Source of the DNA: a bacterium
GTDB taxonomy: Bacteria > Bacteroidota > Ignavibacteria > Kapaibacteriales > Kapaibacteriaceae
NCBI GenBank assembly: GCA_020050895.1
Contig: JAGVJW010000172.1
Location: 1-38,874 of the forward strand
Length of the DNA stretch: 38,874 nucleotides
Direction of reading: 5' to 3'
Shown here: piece by piece, positions 7,838-16,852 of the stretch
Numbering within the stretch: position 1 is the stretch's first letter
Layout of the letters: each line of letters opens with the position of its first letter
The notes under the pieces: generated by a model
Told to the model about the DNA's origin: nothing
The model's input: the letters and a program-made list of their open reading frames with translations, nothing else
The model's database searches: none
Position numbers and translations under genes: made by a program

Positions 7838-8581
7838 ATGCTAACAGCTAAGAATATCGTAATTATTGGTGCAACCAGCGCGATTGCGCAGGGAGTTGCT
7901 GCATTGTATGCAGAGGTGGGGTCGAGATTTTTTCTTGTAGCGCGCAACCAGACAAAAACGGTCGATATCGCCTCGAGACTTAAGGAATTCGGAGCAGAGC
8001 ACGTTGCTGTATTTATTACAGACCTTCGAATTCGGGATGATCATAATGCATTAGTTGAAGCAGCTTTCAAGGATTTGAAAACAATCGATCTTGTGTTGAT
8101 TGCACATGGTGTATATCCTAACATGACGGATGCAGAGCGGGATGTGGATATCATGCTGGACATTGTGATGACGAACATCGTCAGCACCTTCTCCATCATC
8201 CACCGGTTTGCCAACGCCATGCGTAACGCAGGTCGGGGAACCATTGCAGTCATTTCATCCGTGGCTGGAGAACGTGGACGCAGTAGTAACTATATTTATG
8301 GATCAACAAAATCCGCGCTTACTGCCTATGCGTCTGGCTTGCGAGCCTCACTGGCTGGTTCCGGTGTGCATGTACTAACGGTGTTGCCTGGACCAGTTGC
8401 CACACCAATGACGGTGAGTCATCATGCACCCTTCGAGTCGTCAGTCGATCAAGTAAGTCGATCAATTACTAACGCAGTCGAACGACGCAGGAAGGTCCTC
8501 TACACGCCTTGGTATTGGCGTTGCATCATGCAAGTAATAAAGATGCTGCCGGAATCCGTGTTTATGAAGATCAAACGATAG
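7838..8581 (+). CDS. dprE2: SDR-family decaprenylphosphoryl-2-keto-erythro-pentose reductase, DprE2-like
   Basis: A 247-residue short-chain dehydrogenase/reductase. It shows the nucleotide-binding start NIVIIGATSAIAQGVA, the acidic strand end DLR, the LIAHGVYPN segment that replaces the usual NNAG, the catalytic serine in VISSVAGERG, and the YxxxK motif YGSTK. The motif LPGPVATPMT is also typical. GATSAIA in place of GxxxGIG is a feature of DprE2 proteins, which reduce the 2-keto lipid intermediate to decaprenylphosphoryl-D-arabinose. Adjacency to DprE1 is the strongest support for this role over other SDR activities. It is the last gene of the operon and ends 15 bp from the convergent ftsH stop; no terminator was recognised between them. 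Confidence 0.9.
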   Translation: MLTAKNIVIIGATSAIAQGVAALYAEVGSRFFLVARNQTKTVDIASRLKEFGAEHVAVFITDLRIRDDHNALVEAAFKDLKTIDLVLIAHGVYPNMTDAERDVDIMLDIVMTNIVSTFSIIHRFANAMRNAGRGTIAVISSVAGERGRSSNYIYGSTKSALTAYASGLRASLAGSGVHVLTVLPGPVATPMTVSHHAPFESSVDQVSRSITNAVERRRKVLYTPWYWRCIMQVIKMLPESVFMKIKR

Positions 8582-8596
8582 GATGCGTGGCAGAGG

Positions 8597-10636
8597 TTAC
8601 GATGGCGACAACGCCAATCCATCGGCATTCGTATCCGTTTCGGACTGAGGCTTAGGTTCAGCTGAGGCTGCAGAGCTATTCTTGATCTTTGAGCGCAATG
8701 CCTCGACGTCTTTCACAAACGGCGGAAGCTCACCTCCTCCGATGAGAGTATCGAGTTCTTCACTGGCAAGGATTTCGCGTTCAATCAGAGCCTTCGAAAG
8801 TTTATGCAGCAACTCTATGTTATCACGCATCAACTGCTCAGCTTTGTGTTCGGATTCAACAATGATGCGCCGCACTTCAGAATCGATGGATCGAGCTGTT
8901 TCTTCGGAGTGATCGCGTGGCTGTGATATTTCACGGCCTAGAAAGACCTCATCGTGCTGCGAAGCATAGCGCACGGGGCCGATAATATCGCTCATGCCAA
9001 ACTCACATACCATCTTTTTAGCGATAAGCGTAGCACGCTCTAAATCGTTGGCAGCGCCTGTATTCTGCTGAGAGAACACTACCTTTTCGGCAGCCCTACC
9101 AGCAAGGAGGGTAATGAGACGTGTGATAAGCTGATCCCTGCTCATCGTGTGCATTTCCTCGCTTGGGAGATACGATGTAACGCCGAGAGCCCTGCCACGA
9201 GGGATGATGGTAACCTTATGCACGGCGTCGCTTCCCGGAAGAAGTTTTCCGGCGAGTGCATGTCCGATCTCGTGATATGCCGTTGTTTCCTTTTCCTTAA
9301 CGCTCATCACCATGCTCTTTCTCTCCACTCCCATGAGAACTTTGTCCTTTGCATTTTCGAAATCGAACATCTTAACATCCGATGAACTGCGCCTGGCCGC
9401 CAGCAATGCCGCTTCGTTGACGAGGTTTGCCAAATCGGCTCCACTCATGCCAGGTGTTCCCTTGGCAATCACTTCCAGGTCGACGTCCTTTGACGTTGGT
9501 ACCTTTCGTGTGTGGACTTTAAGAATACCAATGCGGCCATTGAGGTCGGGCCGATCAACTACTACCTGGCGGTCGAATCGTCCAGGCCGTAGTAAGGCCG
9601 GATCCAGGACGTCGGGCCTGTTTGTAGCAGCAATAATGATGACGCCTGAATTCTGCTCGAACCCGTCCATTTCTACAAGTAACTGATTCAGCGTTTGTTC
9701 ACGTTCATCATGGCCCCCTCCCAAGCCAGCGCCACGATGCCGTCCCACAGCATCGATTTCATCGATAAACACAATGCAGGGTGCATGTTTCTTTGCCTGC
9801 TCAAACAAATCACGTACACGCGAGGCACCTACTCCGACAAACATCTCCACAAAGTCTGCGCCCGATATGGTAAAGAATGGTACAGCGGCTTCGCCGGCAA
9901 CGGCGCGAGCTAATAATGTTTTTCCAGTTCCGGGAGGACCCAACAGCAATACCCCTCGCGGTATCTTTCCACCCAGACGAGTAAACTTTCCAGGATCGCG
10001 AAGAAAATCGATAATTTCTTTTAATTCTTCTTTTGCTTCGTCGGCGCCTGCCACATCGATAAAAGTCACCTGTGTGTTCCCCTCGGTTAGGAGGCGCGCT
10101 CTACTCTTGCCAAAAGAAAAAATTCCCTTAGTACCGCCTGCACCAATCTGCATTCTTCGTGTAATAAAAAAGAACGCTAATAACAGTAGTACCCATGGAA
10201 GGAATTGCACGATAGTAATCCACCACGGGCTGTCGCCGTCTTCATACGTCCATGAAATACCATTTTCTTTCCAAAACGTCTCCGTTGAGGAATCCACTAC
10301 TCCGAGTTTTGTTCGGACTGCCTTTACATTTTGTACAAGTTTCCCGTCGCGATTCAGCGTTATCGTTGATTTAAGGTGGGCATGAAATTCAAAATCGTTG
10401 AGTTGGGTCTTGGTGATTTTAGCGTATTCGATATTCCCGGATTTTACTGTTGCAAGGTATTCGTTGTACGTAAGCGGCCATTCCTGAGCCTGAGGTCCTG
10501 TCATCATAACACCAATGACGATGAGACCGACAAGGATGCCAATCCAAATGAGAACGTTTCGCAGAACGCGGCTCATTGAAAGATCGTTTTCTTCTTCAGG
10601 ATCTTGTTGAGGTTTCTTACCGGGCTTTTTTTCCAT
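8597..10636 (-). CDS. ftsH: ATP-dependent zinc metalloprotease FtsH
   Basis: FtsH is a membrane-anchored hexameric AAA+ protease that degrades misfolded and regulatory membrane proteins. The 679-residue product has a charged cytoplasmic N-terminus, TM1 (about 27-46), a periplasmic domain, TM2 (about 141-158), an AAA module with Walker A GPPGTGKT (233-240), Walker B FIDEID (290-295) and the second region of homology ATNRPDVLDPALLRPGRFDR, and the zinc protease domain with HEIGH (455-459). The C-terminal tail is low-complexity and polar. It is the last gene of a dusB-tilS-hpt-ftsH run; the tilS-hpt-ftsH order is widely conserved in bacteria. A 63-bp gap separates it from hpt. Confidence 0.98.
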   Translation of the reverse strand: MEKKPGKKPQQDPEEENDLSMSRVLRNVLIWIGILVGLIVIGVMMTGPQAQEWPLTYNEYLATVKSGNIEYAKITKTQLNDFEFHAHLKSTITLNRDGKLVQNVKAVRTKLGVVDSSTETFWKENGISWTYEDGDSPWWITIVQFLPWVLLLLAFFFITRRMQIGAGGTKGIFSFGKSRARLLTEGNTQVTFIDVAGADEAKEELKEIIDFLRDPGKFTRLGGKIPRGVLLLGPPGTGKTLLARAVAGEAAVPFFTISGADFVEMFVGVGASRVRDLFEQAKKHAPCIVFIDEIDAVGRHRGAGLGGGHDEREQTLNQLLVEMDGFEQNSGVIIIAATNRPDVLDPALLRPGRFDRQVVVDRPDLNGRIGILKVHTRKVPTSKDVDLEVIAKGTPGMSGADLANLVNEAALLAARRSSSDVKMFDFENAKDKVLMGVERKSMVMSVKEKETTAYHEIGHALAGKLLPGSDAVHKVTIIPRGRALGVTSYLPSEEMHTMSRDQLITRLITLLAGRAAEKVVFSQQNTGAANDLERATLIAKKMVCEFGMSDIIGPVRYASQHDEVFLGREISQPRDHSEETARSIDSEVRRIIVESEHKAEQLMRDNIELLHKLSKALIEREILASEELDTLIGGGELPPFVKDVEALRSKIKNSSAASAEPKPQSETDTNADGLALSPS

Positions 10637-10699
10637 GTTCGATGGTTTGTTTAATTCGATGATTGTAGAACAAGCGCTATGACGATTGCAATCAACAAG

Positions 10700-11263
10700 T
10701 CATGTACTTGTTTCGTCAGTCACAGACCAGATACCTTCGTACTGTCTGCCATATCCCCCATAATCCAAGCCGTATCCAATAACAAAGTAGGGTGGGATTT
10801 CGCGTCCCAGATAATCTATTTGTACTCTGTCTCGATGTGCTTCGGGCTTGCTGAGCAGCGAAGTGATGCTCACACTCGCGGGCCGGTAGCTGGAAAGATG
10901 TTTGATGAGCTCACTCATCGTGAGTCCGGAGTCAATGATGTCTTCGACTATCAGCACATGTCTGTCCTCAATGTCAAGCATCTTGTCTTCGAGAACTACG
11001 TGACCTTTTGAATGCATGTTATCGTGATAACTAGAGGCCTGAAGAAAATCAATTGAAACGGGAATTCGAAGCTCGCGAATAAGGTCGCTTGCGAATACCA
11101 TTGCCCCCTTCAGAATAACAAGCAAAACCAGCTCTTGCCCGGCAAAATCGGCATTGATTTCTGATGCAATGCGCTTGACCATTGCGGCGATTTCTTCGCG
11201 TGAAATAAACGGCCGAAAGACTTTATCACGGACCCGAATTGTATCTGACATTGTTTCTATCAC
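10700..11263 (-). CDS. hpt: Hypoxanthine phosphoribosyltransferase
   Basis: Purine-salvage enzyme converting hypoxanthine or guanine with PRPP into IMP or GMP. The 187-residue product has the PRPP-binding loop VLIVEDIIDSGLT (103-115), the flexible-loop SSYHD motif (ASSYHDNMHSKG), an early LKGAMVF segment and the C-terminal YFVIGYGLDYGGYGR typical of Hpt. Its start overlaps the tilS stop by 4 bp; an internal ATG at 11251 (MSDTIRVRD) is an alternative start. Genetic linkage to tilS and ftsH is the common bacterial arrangement. Confidence 0.96.
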   Translation of the reverse strand: MIETMSDTIRVRDKVFRPFISREEIAAMVKRIASEINADFAGQELVLLVILKGAMVFASDLIRELRIPVSIDFLQASSYHDNMHSKGHVVLEDKMLDIEDRHVLIVEDIIDSGLTMSELIKHLSSYRPASVSITSLLSKPEAHRDRVQIDYLGREIPPYFVIGYGLDYGGYGRQYEGIWSVTDETST

Positions 11264-12675
11264 GATAATATCACGTCTGGTGTTTGGCGAATGATTAGAA
11301 CATGTTGAGTTGCAGAGGTAACACGCGTGCGCTCGGCTGGACGAATCCCGCAGAGCCAGAGAATTCCACTGCTGTCCTCGAGAACTCTACAGTTGCGTCG
11401 GTCTGAATGAGCAATTTTTGCGTTGGTAAGAAGATCGCTGATGAGTACACTATGCGTAGAGCCAAAGGGTATCATCCAGTCGCCATCAGCCCATCGTCGC
11501 CATCGTAAGTCACCGTCAACAGCAGACAAGTCGATGGTTGCCGACGAAGGATGTTGATCCAGGAGGGCATCCGATGCTTTCTCTCTGCGAATTTCAAGCT
11601 TTACAGAACCTGCAACATACACTCCATCTGTCTTGATGCCAATAGCTTCTACGGAAGACAAAACTTGCCCTGTGCCGATTGCGATGTAATCGCGCTCCCT
11701 GCACGCATGTATACCACCGCTCAGCGTTGCAACACTGCCAACTTCACAGTCAATGAGATCCAGTGTTCGCATTGTATCGTTCATGGACGGGGGTTGATTA
11801 GAAAACAGGTGCAAAGCATATCGCACAATTTCTGCCTTCATGCCGCGAGACTCATCAGCAATCGGGTTTAGCATGATGTGAACCTCTTCGCCGGGTAAAC
11901 CTCCAGACGCGTGTCTAACCACCATTCGTCCTTCTGCCATTTGCCACACTGCGCGCTTTACAATTTCCCTAGCATTCGTTAACAGCGTTGATGATGCAGC
12001 GATGCGACTGCCAACATCACGGCCAAACACATTGCGCATTTGAGGCATGATTTCCTGCCGAACTCTGTTACGCAGGAAATGCAATCCCTCATTCGAAAGA
12101 TCTTCATGCCATTGAAGATTTCTTATAAGGGCGAATTCCTTTATTTCAGATCTCGGAATAGAAAGGAGCGGTCGCAGAATTCTTAGGTTCTCAGAAACAA
12201 CTCTTTCGGGTTGGAGCGAAGACAGTCCGTCGAGACCACTACCGCGTGCGAGATTCATGATGAGCGTCTCGGCAACGTCATCGGCATTATGCCCCACAAA
12301 TACAGCCGAAGAACTCGTCTGTTGTGCAACATCGAACAACACATCATATCGCAATTCGCGTGCTGCAGCTTCGAGGCCCTTGCCGGTGCTCTCTGCGTGG
12401 GAGCTCACATCAATTGTTGCTGAGTGAAAGGGGCATCCATGTGCTGCAGCGAGGTTTCGAACAAATTGTTCGTCGGCATCAGAGGCAGCTCCACGCAAGG
12501 CATGGTTTACATGTACTAAATTTATTGACAACCTGTGTCTGTCTTGAATGGCATATAGGGCGTGGAACATCACTACTGAGTCGATGCCGCCGCTAACGGC
12601 TGTAACAACGCGGGTATTCTGACAAGCGGTAGAAACAAGAAACCGATCGACCGTTTCGATTAGGTCAGGATGCAC
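11260..12675 (-). CDS. tilS: tRNA(Ile)-lysidine synthase
   Basis: TilS modifies C34 of the CAU anticodon of tRNA-Ile2 to lysidine, changing codon reading from AUG to AUA. The N-terminal N-type ATP pyrophosphatase domain carries the P-loop SGGIDS (28-33), LVHVNHALRG, and GHNADDVAETLIMNLARGSG. These are followed by the substrate-domain stretch HEDLSNEGLHFLRNRVRQEIMP. The C-terminal part contains a TilS C-domain-like end (TNAKIAHSDRRNCRVLED). Length 471 residues is normal. Its start overlaps dusB by 11 bp and its stop overlaps hpt by 4 bp, so all three are translationally coupled. Confidence 0.96.
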   Translation of the reverse strand: MHPDLIETVDRFLVSTACQNTRVVTAVSGGIDSVVMFHALYAIQDRHRLSINLVHVNHALRGAASDADEQFVRNLAAAHGCPFHSATIDVSSHAESTGKGLEAAARELRYDVLFDVAQQTSSSAVFVGHNADDVAETLIMNLARGSGLDGLSSLQPERVVSENLRILRPLLSIPRSEIKEFALIRNLQWHEDLSNEGLHFLRNRVRQEIMPQMRNVFGRDVGSRIAASSTLLTNAREIVKRAVWQMAEGRMVVRHASGGLPGEEVHIMLNPIADESRGMKAEIVRYALHLFSNQPPSMNDTMRTLDLIDCEVGSVATLSGGIHACRERDYIAIGTGQVLSSVEAIGIKTDGVYVAGSVKLEIRREKASDALLDQHPSSATIDLSAVDGDLRWRRWADGDWMIPFGSTHSVLISDLLTNAKIAHSDRRNCRVLEDSSGILWLCGIRPAERTRVTSATQHVLIIRQTPDVILS

Positions 12676-13657
12676 CGAAGGCCTCTAATTCATTCACGAA
12701 ACGATATAAACGTTCCTCAATCTGATCGAATGAATCCATTCGAACGATATCCTGACGCGTAAGTGAATTGTTGGGTAGCCCCCGCAGGTATCCACCATAA
12801 TGTTTTCGGAATTCGTAGATGGCTCTTTTAGGGGGCTTGTACTGAAACTCAAGTTTAAGGTGTTCTATGCAGGCATCAACCCGTTCACGAGCACTTGCTG
12901 TACTCTGATCTTTCTGCGTCATCAAATCATTCTTAAGAGCTCTTTTCGCTTCGCTGAAAATGAAGGGATTACCGATGGCAGCTCTGCCAATCATCACGGC
13001 GTCGGCACCAGTCTGTTTAAAAGCTGTGCAGACATCGTCGGCTGTTCTCACATCGCCATTCAAAATCACCGGTATCTGCACAACTTCTTTAATCCTAGGT
13101 ATCCAGGTCCAGTCAGCCGCGCCATCATGTCCCATATCTCGGGTACGGCAATGAACCGTGATGGCTGAAGCGCCAGCATCCTGTATTCGGCGGGCTACAT
13201 CAAGGATAACAATATCGGTCTTCGACCACCCAAGGCGAGTTTTTACGGTTACAGGAACGTTAACGGCATCAACAACGGCTCGTGTAAGTCGTTGCATTTG
13301 TGGAGGATCCTTTAGCAGGGCGGCACCTGCGTTCCTTACAACGACGTTTTTAACCCAGCATCCAAAATTGATATCAAGGAAGTTAGGGTTGCTTTCAAGC
13401 GCTTTCTGGGCAGCTGCCACCATTGTGTCGATGTCGCCGCCAAAAATTTGTACCGCGGCAGGGCGCTCTTCGTCAGACAGTTGTAACTTAGAAACAGATC
13501 TGGCCGCATCTCGCACCAGACCATCGCTTGAAATAAATTCCGTATAAACAATGTCTGCCCCCTTCCGCTTGCACATTACCCGGAATGGAAGATTAGTAAC
13601 ATCTTCCATTGGTGCCAGGAGAACGCCGTTATTCACCGATATTTCGCCAATGCGCAT
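12665..13657 (-). CDS. dusB: tRNA-dihydrouridine synthase (Dus family)
   Basis: A flavoenzyme reducing uridine to dihydrouridine in the tRNA D-loop. Visible are the FMN-barrel start VLLAPMEDVTNLPFR, YTEFISSDGL, the QIFGGD strand, the catalytic-cysteine segment INFGCWVKNVVVRNAGAALL, the VKTRLGW substrate loop, ITVHCRTRDMGHDG and the FMN-phosphate motif GADAVMIGRAAIGNPFIF. The residue after the catalytic cysteine is Trp in place of the usual Pro. ATG 13657 gives MRIGEISVNNG; a TTG at 13663 would add two residues. It heads the dusB-tilS-hpt-ftsH run and is divergent from a secreted-protein gene. Subfamily (DusB versus others) is a best guess. Confidence 0.93.
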   Translation of the reverse strand: MRIGEISVNNGVLLAPMEDVTNLPFRVMCKRKGADIVYTEFISSDGLVRDAARSVSKLQLSDEERPAAVQIFGGDIDTMVAAAQKALESNPNFLDINFGCWVKNVVVRNAGAALLKDPPQMQRLTRAVVDAVNVPVTVKTRLGWSKTDIVILDVARRIQDAGASAITVHCRTRDMGHDGAADWTWIPRIKEVVQIPVILNGDVRTADDVCTAFKQTGADAVMIGRAAIGNPFIFSEAKRALKNDLMTQKDQSTASARERVDACIEHLKLEFQYKPPKRAIYEFRKHYGGYLRGLPNNSLTRQDIVRMDSFDQIEERLYRFVNELEAFGAS

Positions 13658-13680
13658 TGGCAAAAATAATCGTTTACCAC

Positions 13681-13710
13681 TTGGTTGAGGATCAGGATTG
13701 TTTATATTTG
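13681..13710 (+). promoter_or_regulatory. Candidate Bacteroidota-type promoter for the secreted protein at 13819
   Basis: TTG at 13681-13683, a 19-bp spacer, then TATATTTG at 13703-13710, fitting the Bacteroidota -33/-7 consensus TTG...TAnnTTTG. It leaves a leader of about 100 bases. Chance matches to the -7 box alone are expected in a window this size, so the spacing is the main support. Confidence 0.45.
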
Positions 13711-13818
13711 GGGCATTCGAAATCGTTCCAAGGGGAACACTGAAACGTTTTCGGAATTATGTTGTCATTGAACACCGATGGCTGTAAATGCGGCCATTTT
13801 TTTCCCAGTGAGGATTTT

Positions 13819-15150
13819 ATGATGCGACGAGCTCTACTACTTTTTGCGATATTGGTATGCGCTGCAGCCATACCAAGCGGTAGCATATTGGCATTTCAGC
13901 AGATGCAGTCAACACCTGTAGGTATGGACACTGCGCCACCTAAGGTGACGCAAACTGCCGTCGATTGCGGTGTCATTCAATACGAGGCAACGGAACTTTT
14001 TAACGTGCCAGACCCGCCGGTGACTCCACCTTTACCAACACATCAGATTGATAAGGGCATTGCTTCGATTACCATGTCTGCGGTTCCGGCCTCTGTCAAT
14101 GCTCGGTTGGTACTTGTTACGGCACAGAGTTTTCCAAAGGATCCGTCGTACAAAAGATTTACCTTCCGCGTAGAAGCAATTGATAAGACAAAGCGGGCAA
14201 CTGCATTTGTGTCTGTTCGCGATTGGAACGAACCAACACAGAATGTGACCACTATTGAAGTAATCATCGAGCCGTCGATTCCAACATTATCGGACAATTC
14301 CGTTACCCTTACAGCACGTGCCAACAACACGGTCACGTACACGGTTACGGTACGCAACAGTACAACGGCGCCGATTGTTGTTAACGCCATCGAGCTTACC
14401 GGGAGTGCATTGTTTACTCTGACTAGTGGCGGAGGAACTAACATTACTCTCGCACCTGGTGAAACTCGCCAAGTAGTTGTTTCTTATACGCCGAATCTGC
14501 AGAGCGAAGCTGGCGACAATGCTTCCCTTTCAATTCGTACCAACTGCGGCGACATTGCTATTCCAGTAAAGGGCACCGGTACACTCGCAAATCTTTCTAC
14601 TGAAAACTGGGACGCAGGCAACATCATGAAAGGCGTTAAGGTTTGCAAGTCACTTGGTTTCAAGATCACAAATAATGGATCGGCAACAGCGACTATTTCG
14701 GCCATTAACGTCACGTTAGGCGCCCCGGAACTCACGTTGGCGGGTCCAACACCTGCTGTTCCTTTCGATATTCCTGCAGGCGGTTCGGTAGATGTAACTG
14801 ACCTGTGCTTTACGCCAGCCACGGAAAGCGGCGTATTTGTCGGTGCTGTTACGCTGACGACAAATGCTGAAACGGGCGACTTTGTAGCAGATGTAACTGC
14901 CAACAGAGCTGTCAACTCAGTCGATCCCGTCATCCTTCAGCGTTTGAACGTTCGCTTCGATGCATCGGGTAATGTTATCCGCTACGATTCAGAAGCATCT
15001 GCGCTTTTGTTTGATGTTCGCGGTACAGTTGTTGGCAATGCCGCTGAAAATGCACGCAAGATTGATGCTCAGAGTTTTTCAGCCGGCACGTACTTCCTTG
15101 TGATTAACGAAAAACCTGCCGTTAGTATTCCGGTTTCCATCGTTAGATAA
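13819..15150 (+). CDS. Secreted immunoglobulin-like (choice-of-anchor/ASH-type) surface protein with T9SS-like tail
   Basis: The 443-residue product begins with a signal peptide (MMRRALLLFAILVCAAAIP) and is threonine/valine-rich throughout, suggesting stacked beta-sandwich domains. Two repeats resemble ASH/choice-of-anchor-D domains: one around LTSGGGTNITLAPGETRQ then VSYTPNLQSEAG, the other around VTLGAPELTLAGPTPAVP then LCFTPATESG. The last 60 residues (ALLFDVRGTVVGN, then SFSAGTYFLVINE) fit a T9SS sorting tail. No enzymatic motif is seen; a structural or adhesive surface role is inferred. ATG 13819 is preceded by GAGGA and starts the signal peptide, so it is preferred to an upstream in-frame ATG at 13759. 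A strong hairpin follows the stop. Confidence 0.75.
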   Translation: MMRRALLLFAILVCAAAIPSGSILAFQQMQSTPVGMDTAPPKVTQTAVDCGVIQYEATELFNVPDPPVTPPLPTHQIDKGIASITMSAVPASVNARLVLVTAQSFPKDPSYKRFTFRVEAIDKTKRATAFVSVRDWNEPTQNVTTIEVIIEPSIPTLSDNSVTLTARANNTVTYTVTVRNSTTAPIVVNAIELTGSALFTLTSGGGTNITLAPGETRQVVVSYTPNLQSEAGDNASLSIRTNCGDIAIPVKGTGTLANLSTENWDAGNIMKGVKVCKSLGFKITNNGSATATISAINVTLGAPELTLAGPTPAVPFDIPAGGSVDVTDLCFTPATESGVFVGAVTLTTNAETGDFVADVTANRAVNSVDPVILQRLNVRFDASGNVIRYDSEASALLFDVRGTVVGNAAENARKIDAQSFSAGTYFLVINEKPAVSIPVSIVR

Positions 15151-15172
15151 TTTCGGTTAATTAGCTCGTCTC

Positions 15173-15206
15173 GAAACGCCGTAGGATGCAAATCCTACGG
15201 CGTTTC
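15173..15206 (+). terminator. Strong terminator hairpin after the secreted surface protein
   Basis: A perfect 15-bp stem (GAAACGCCGTAGGAT / ATCCTACGGCGTTTC) with a GCAA tetraloop, followed by CCCTTT. It ends 8 bp before the mpg start codon, leaving no room for an ordinary leader. Confidence 0.8.
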
Positions 15207-15214
15207 CCTTTATC

Positions 15215-15742
15215 ATGAAGCGTGAATTTTTTCTTCAACCACCCGAAATCGCAGCGCGCGAACTTATTGGGTGCGTACTGACGCATATAGCATCAGAAGA
15301 CGACACCAGATCTGTTCGTCTTACTGAAACCGAAGCATACCTGGCCGAAGGTGATGAGGCCTGTCATTCGCACAAGGGATTAACGCCCAGGACTGCCCCA
15401 ATGTTTGAAGCTGGAGGTATTCTCTATGTTTATTTTATCTATGGCAAGCATTGGTGTGCAAATATTGTTACTGAACCACAAGGCCGTGCCAGCGCTGTGT
15501 TACTGCGATCGGGATTTGCAGGCGATGTTGAAATCTCAGGACCCGGCAGGCTGGCTGCATTTCTTGGTATCGACAAAACGCATAATTATTCCTCTGTGCT
15601 AGGCGGGCGATTTACCATCTTCCAGGATGAGATGACGCCATTATTCCAGGCTAAAACTATCGTTACAAAACGCATTGGAATCAAGAAGGCCGTCGATTTG
15701 CCCTTACGATTCGCTGTGGCTGGTCATCCCAGTAAAATTTAG
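15215..15742 (+). CDS. mpg: DNA-3-methyladenine glycosylase (MPG/AAG family)
   Basis: Monofunctional base-excision repair glycosylase that removes alkylated and deaminated purines. The 175-residue product shows the family core: VRLTETEAYLAEGDEACHS with the catalytic glutamate in the ETEAY motif, TPRTAPMFEAGG, the YVYFIYGKHWCANIV segment, the GPGRLAAFLGI motif and an R-x-GI-KK ending. Length is slightly shorter than the typical bacterial protein, without a missing core motif. Its start lies 8 bp after the upstream hairpin, and mreB begins 79 bp downstream on the same strand. Confidence 0.93.
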   Translation: MKREFFLQPPEIAARELIGCVLTHIASEDDTRSVRLTETEAYLAEGDEACHSHKGLTPRTAPMFEAGGILYVYFIYGKHWCANIVTEPQGRASAVLLRSGFAGDVEISGPGRLAAFLGIDKTHNYSSVLGGRFTIFQDEMTPLFQAKTIVTKRIGIKKAVDLPLRFAVAGHPSKI

Positions 15743-15821
15743 GGGTATCAATCCATCGAAAAAGCGGTATGGGACGGCGGTCTCGCCAAATTGACAACCC
15801 GCGTTTCGTAACTTCGTTGAT

Positions 15822-16847
15822 ATGGCACGATTTGGCCTTTTCTTGAACGACGTCGGCATCGACCTCGGAACGGCAAACACACTTATTTGGCAGAAGGGTA
15901 AGGGCATTGTTCTCAACGAGCCCTCAATCGTTTCATTTGATCGAAGTACAAAGGCCATCATCGCCATTGGCACGGAAGCCCAGGAGATGGTGGGAAAGAC
16001 CCATCGCGACATCAAGACGATTCGTCCGCTCAAGGATGGAGTCATTGCCGATTTCGAAATAGCCGAAGGCATGCTTCGGGCATTCATCCGTAAAATGTCG
16101 GCCTCATGGCAGCCAGCCCGACGCATGGTGATCTGTGTTCCTTCCGGTATTACAGAAGTGGAAAAGCGAGCGGTGCGAGATTCTGCTGAACACGCAGGCG
16201 CTAAGGAAGTTCATCTGATTGCCGAACCCATGGCAGCAGCAATTGGAGTGGGCTTGGATGTTCACGAAGCAATGGGGAACATGATTGTTGATATTGGCGG
16301 TGGTACAACAGAGATCGCCGTGATAGCCCTTTCGGGCATTGTAGCCGATGAGAGCATCCGCATTGCCGGCGACGAGCTGACCAATGCGATTGTAAATTGG
16401 TTTAAGAGACATCACAATATTCTGATTGGAGACCGGACGGCTGAGATTATCAAGGTTAATGTTGGATCGGCATGGCCATTGGAGGAAGAACTCGAGATTG
16501 AGGTTAAAGGGCGCGACATGGTAACCGGCATTCCTAAGAGCATCGTTGTATCGAGCGAAGAGATCAGGGAGGCCTTGTCGGAGAACATTACAGTAATCGT
16601 CGAAGCCGTTCTCAATCTGCTTGAGAAAACACCACCTGAACTATCGGCCGATATCTTCGACAGAGGAATTGTGCTCACCGGAGGCGGTGCTCTGCTAAAG
16701 GGTCTCGACGAAAGATTACGCAGAGAAACATCGTTGCCGGTTCATGTGGCCGAAGATCCACTAACGGCCGTTGTACGCGGAACTGGTAAGGTACTCGAAG
16801 ATTTGCCTGGCTATTCTTCGGTACTGATAAAATCTAAACGATATTAG
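15822..16847 (+). CDS. mreB: Rod shape-determining protein MreB
   Basis: Actin-like filament protein that guides lateral cell-wall synthesis. The 341-residue product has phosphate-1 loop VGIDLGTANTLIW, the KTIRPLKDGVIADFE segment, RMVICVPSGITEVEKRAV, phosphate-2 loop VDIGGGTTEIAV, and adenosine motif LTGGGALLKGLDERL. The N-terminal MARFGLFLND looks like the usual membrane-touching helix. A TAACTTCG element lies 5 bp upstream of the ATG. If it is a -7 box, the transcript would be nearly leaderless. mreC follows after 5 bp. Confidence 0.98.
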   Translation: MARFGLFLNDVGIDLGTANTLIWQKGKGIVLNEPSIVSFDRSTKAIIAIGTEAQEMVGKTHRDIKTIRPLKDGVIADFEIAEGMLRAFIRKMSASWQPARRMVICVPSGITEVEKRAVRDSAEHAGAKEVHLIAEPMAAAIGVGLDVHEAMGNMIVDIGGGTTEIAVIALSGIVADESIRIAGDELTNAIVNWFKRHHNILIGDRTAEIIKVNVGSAWPLEEELEIEVKGRDMVTGIPKSIVVSSEEIREALSENITVIVEAVLNLLEKTPPELSADIFDRGIVLTGGGALLKGLDERLRRETSLPVHVAEDPLTAVVRGTGKVLEDLPGYSSVLIKSKRY

Positions 16848-16852
16848 CACCC

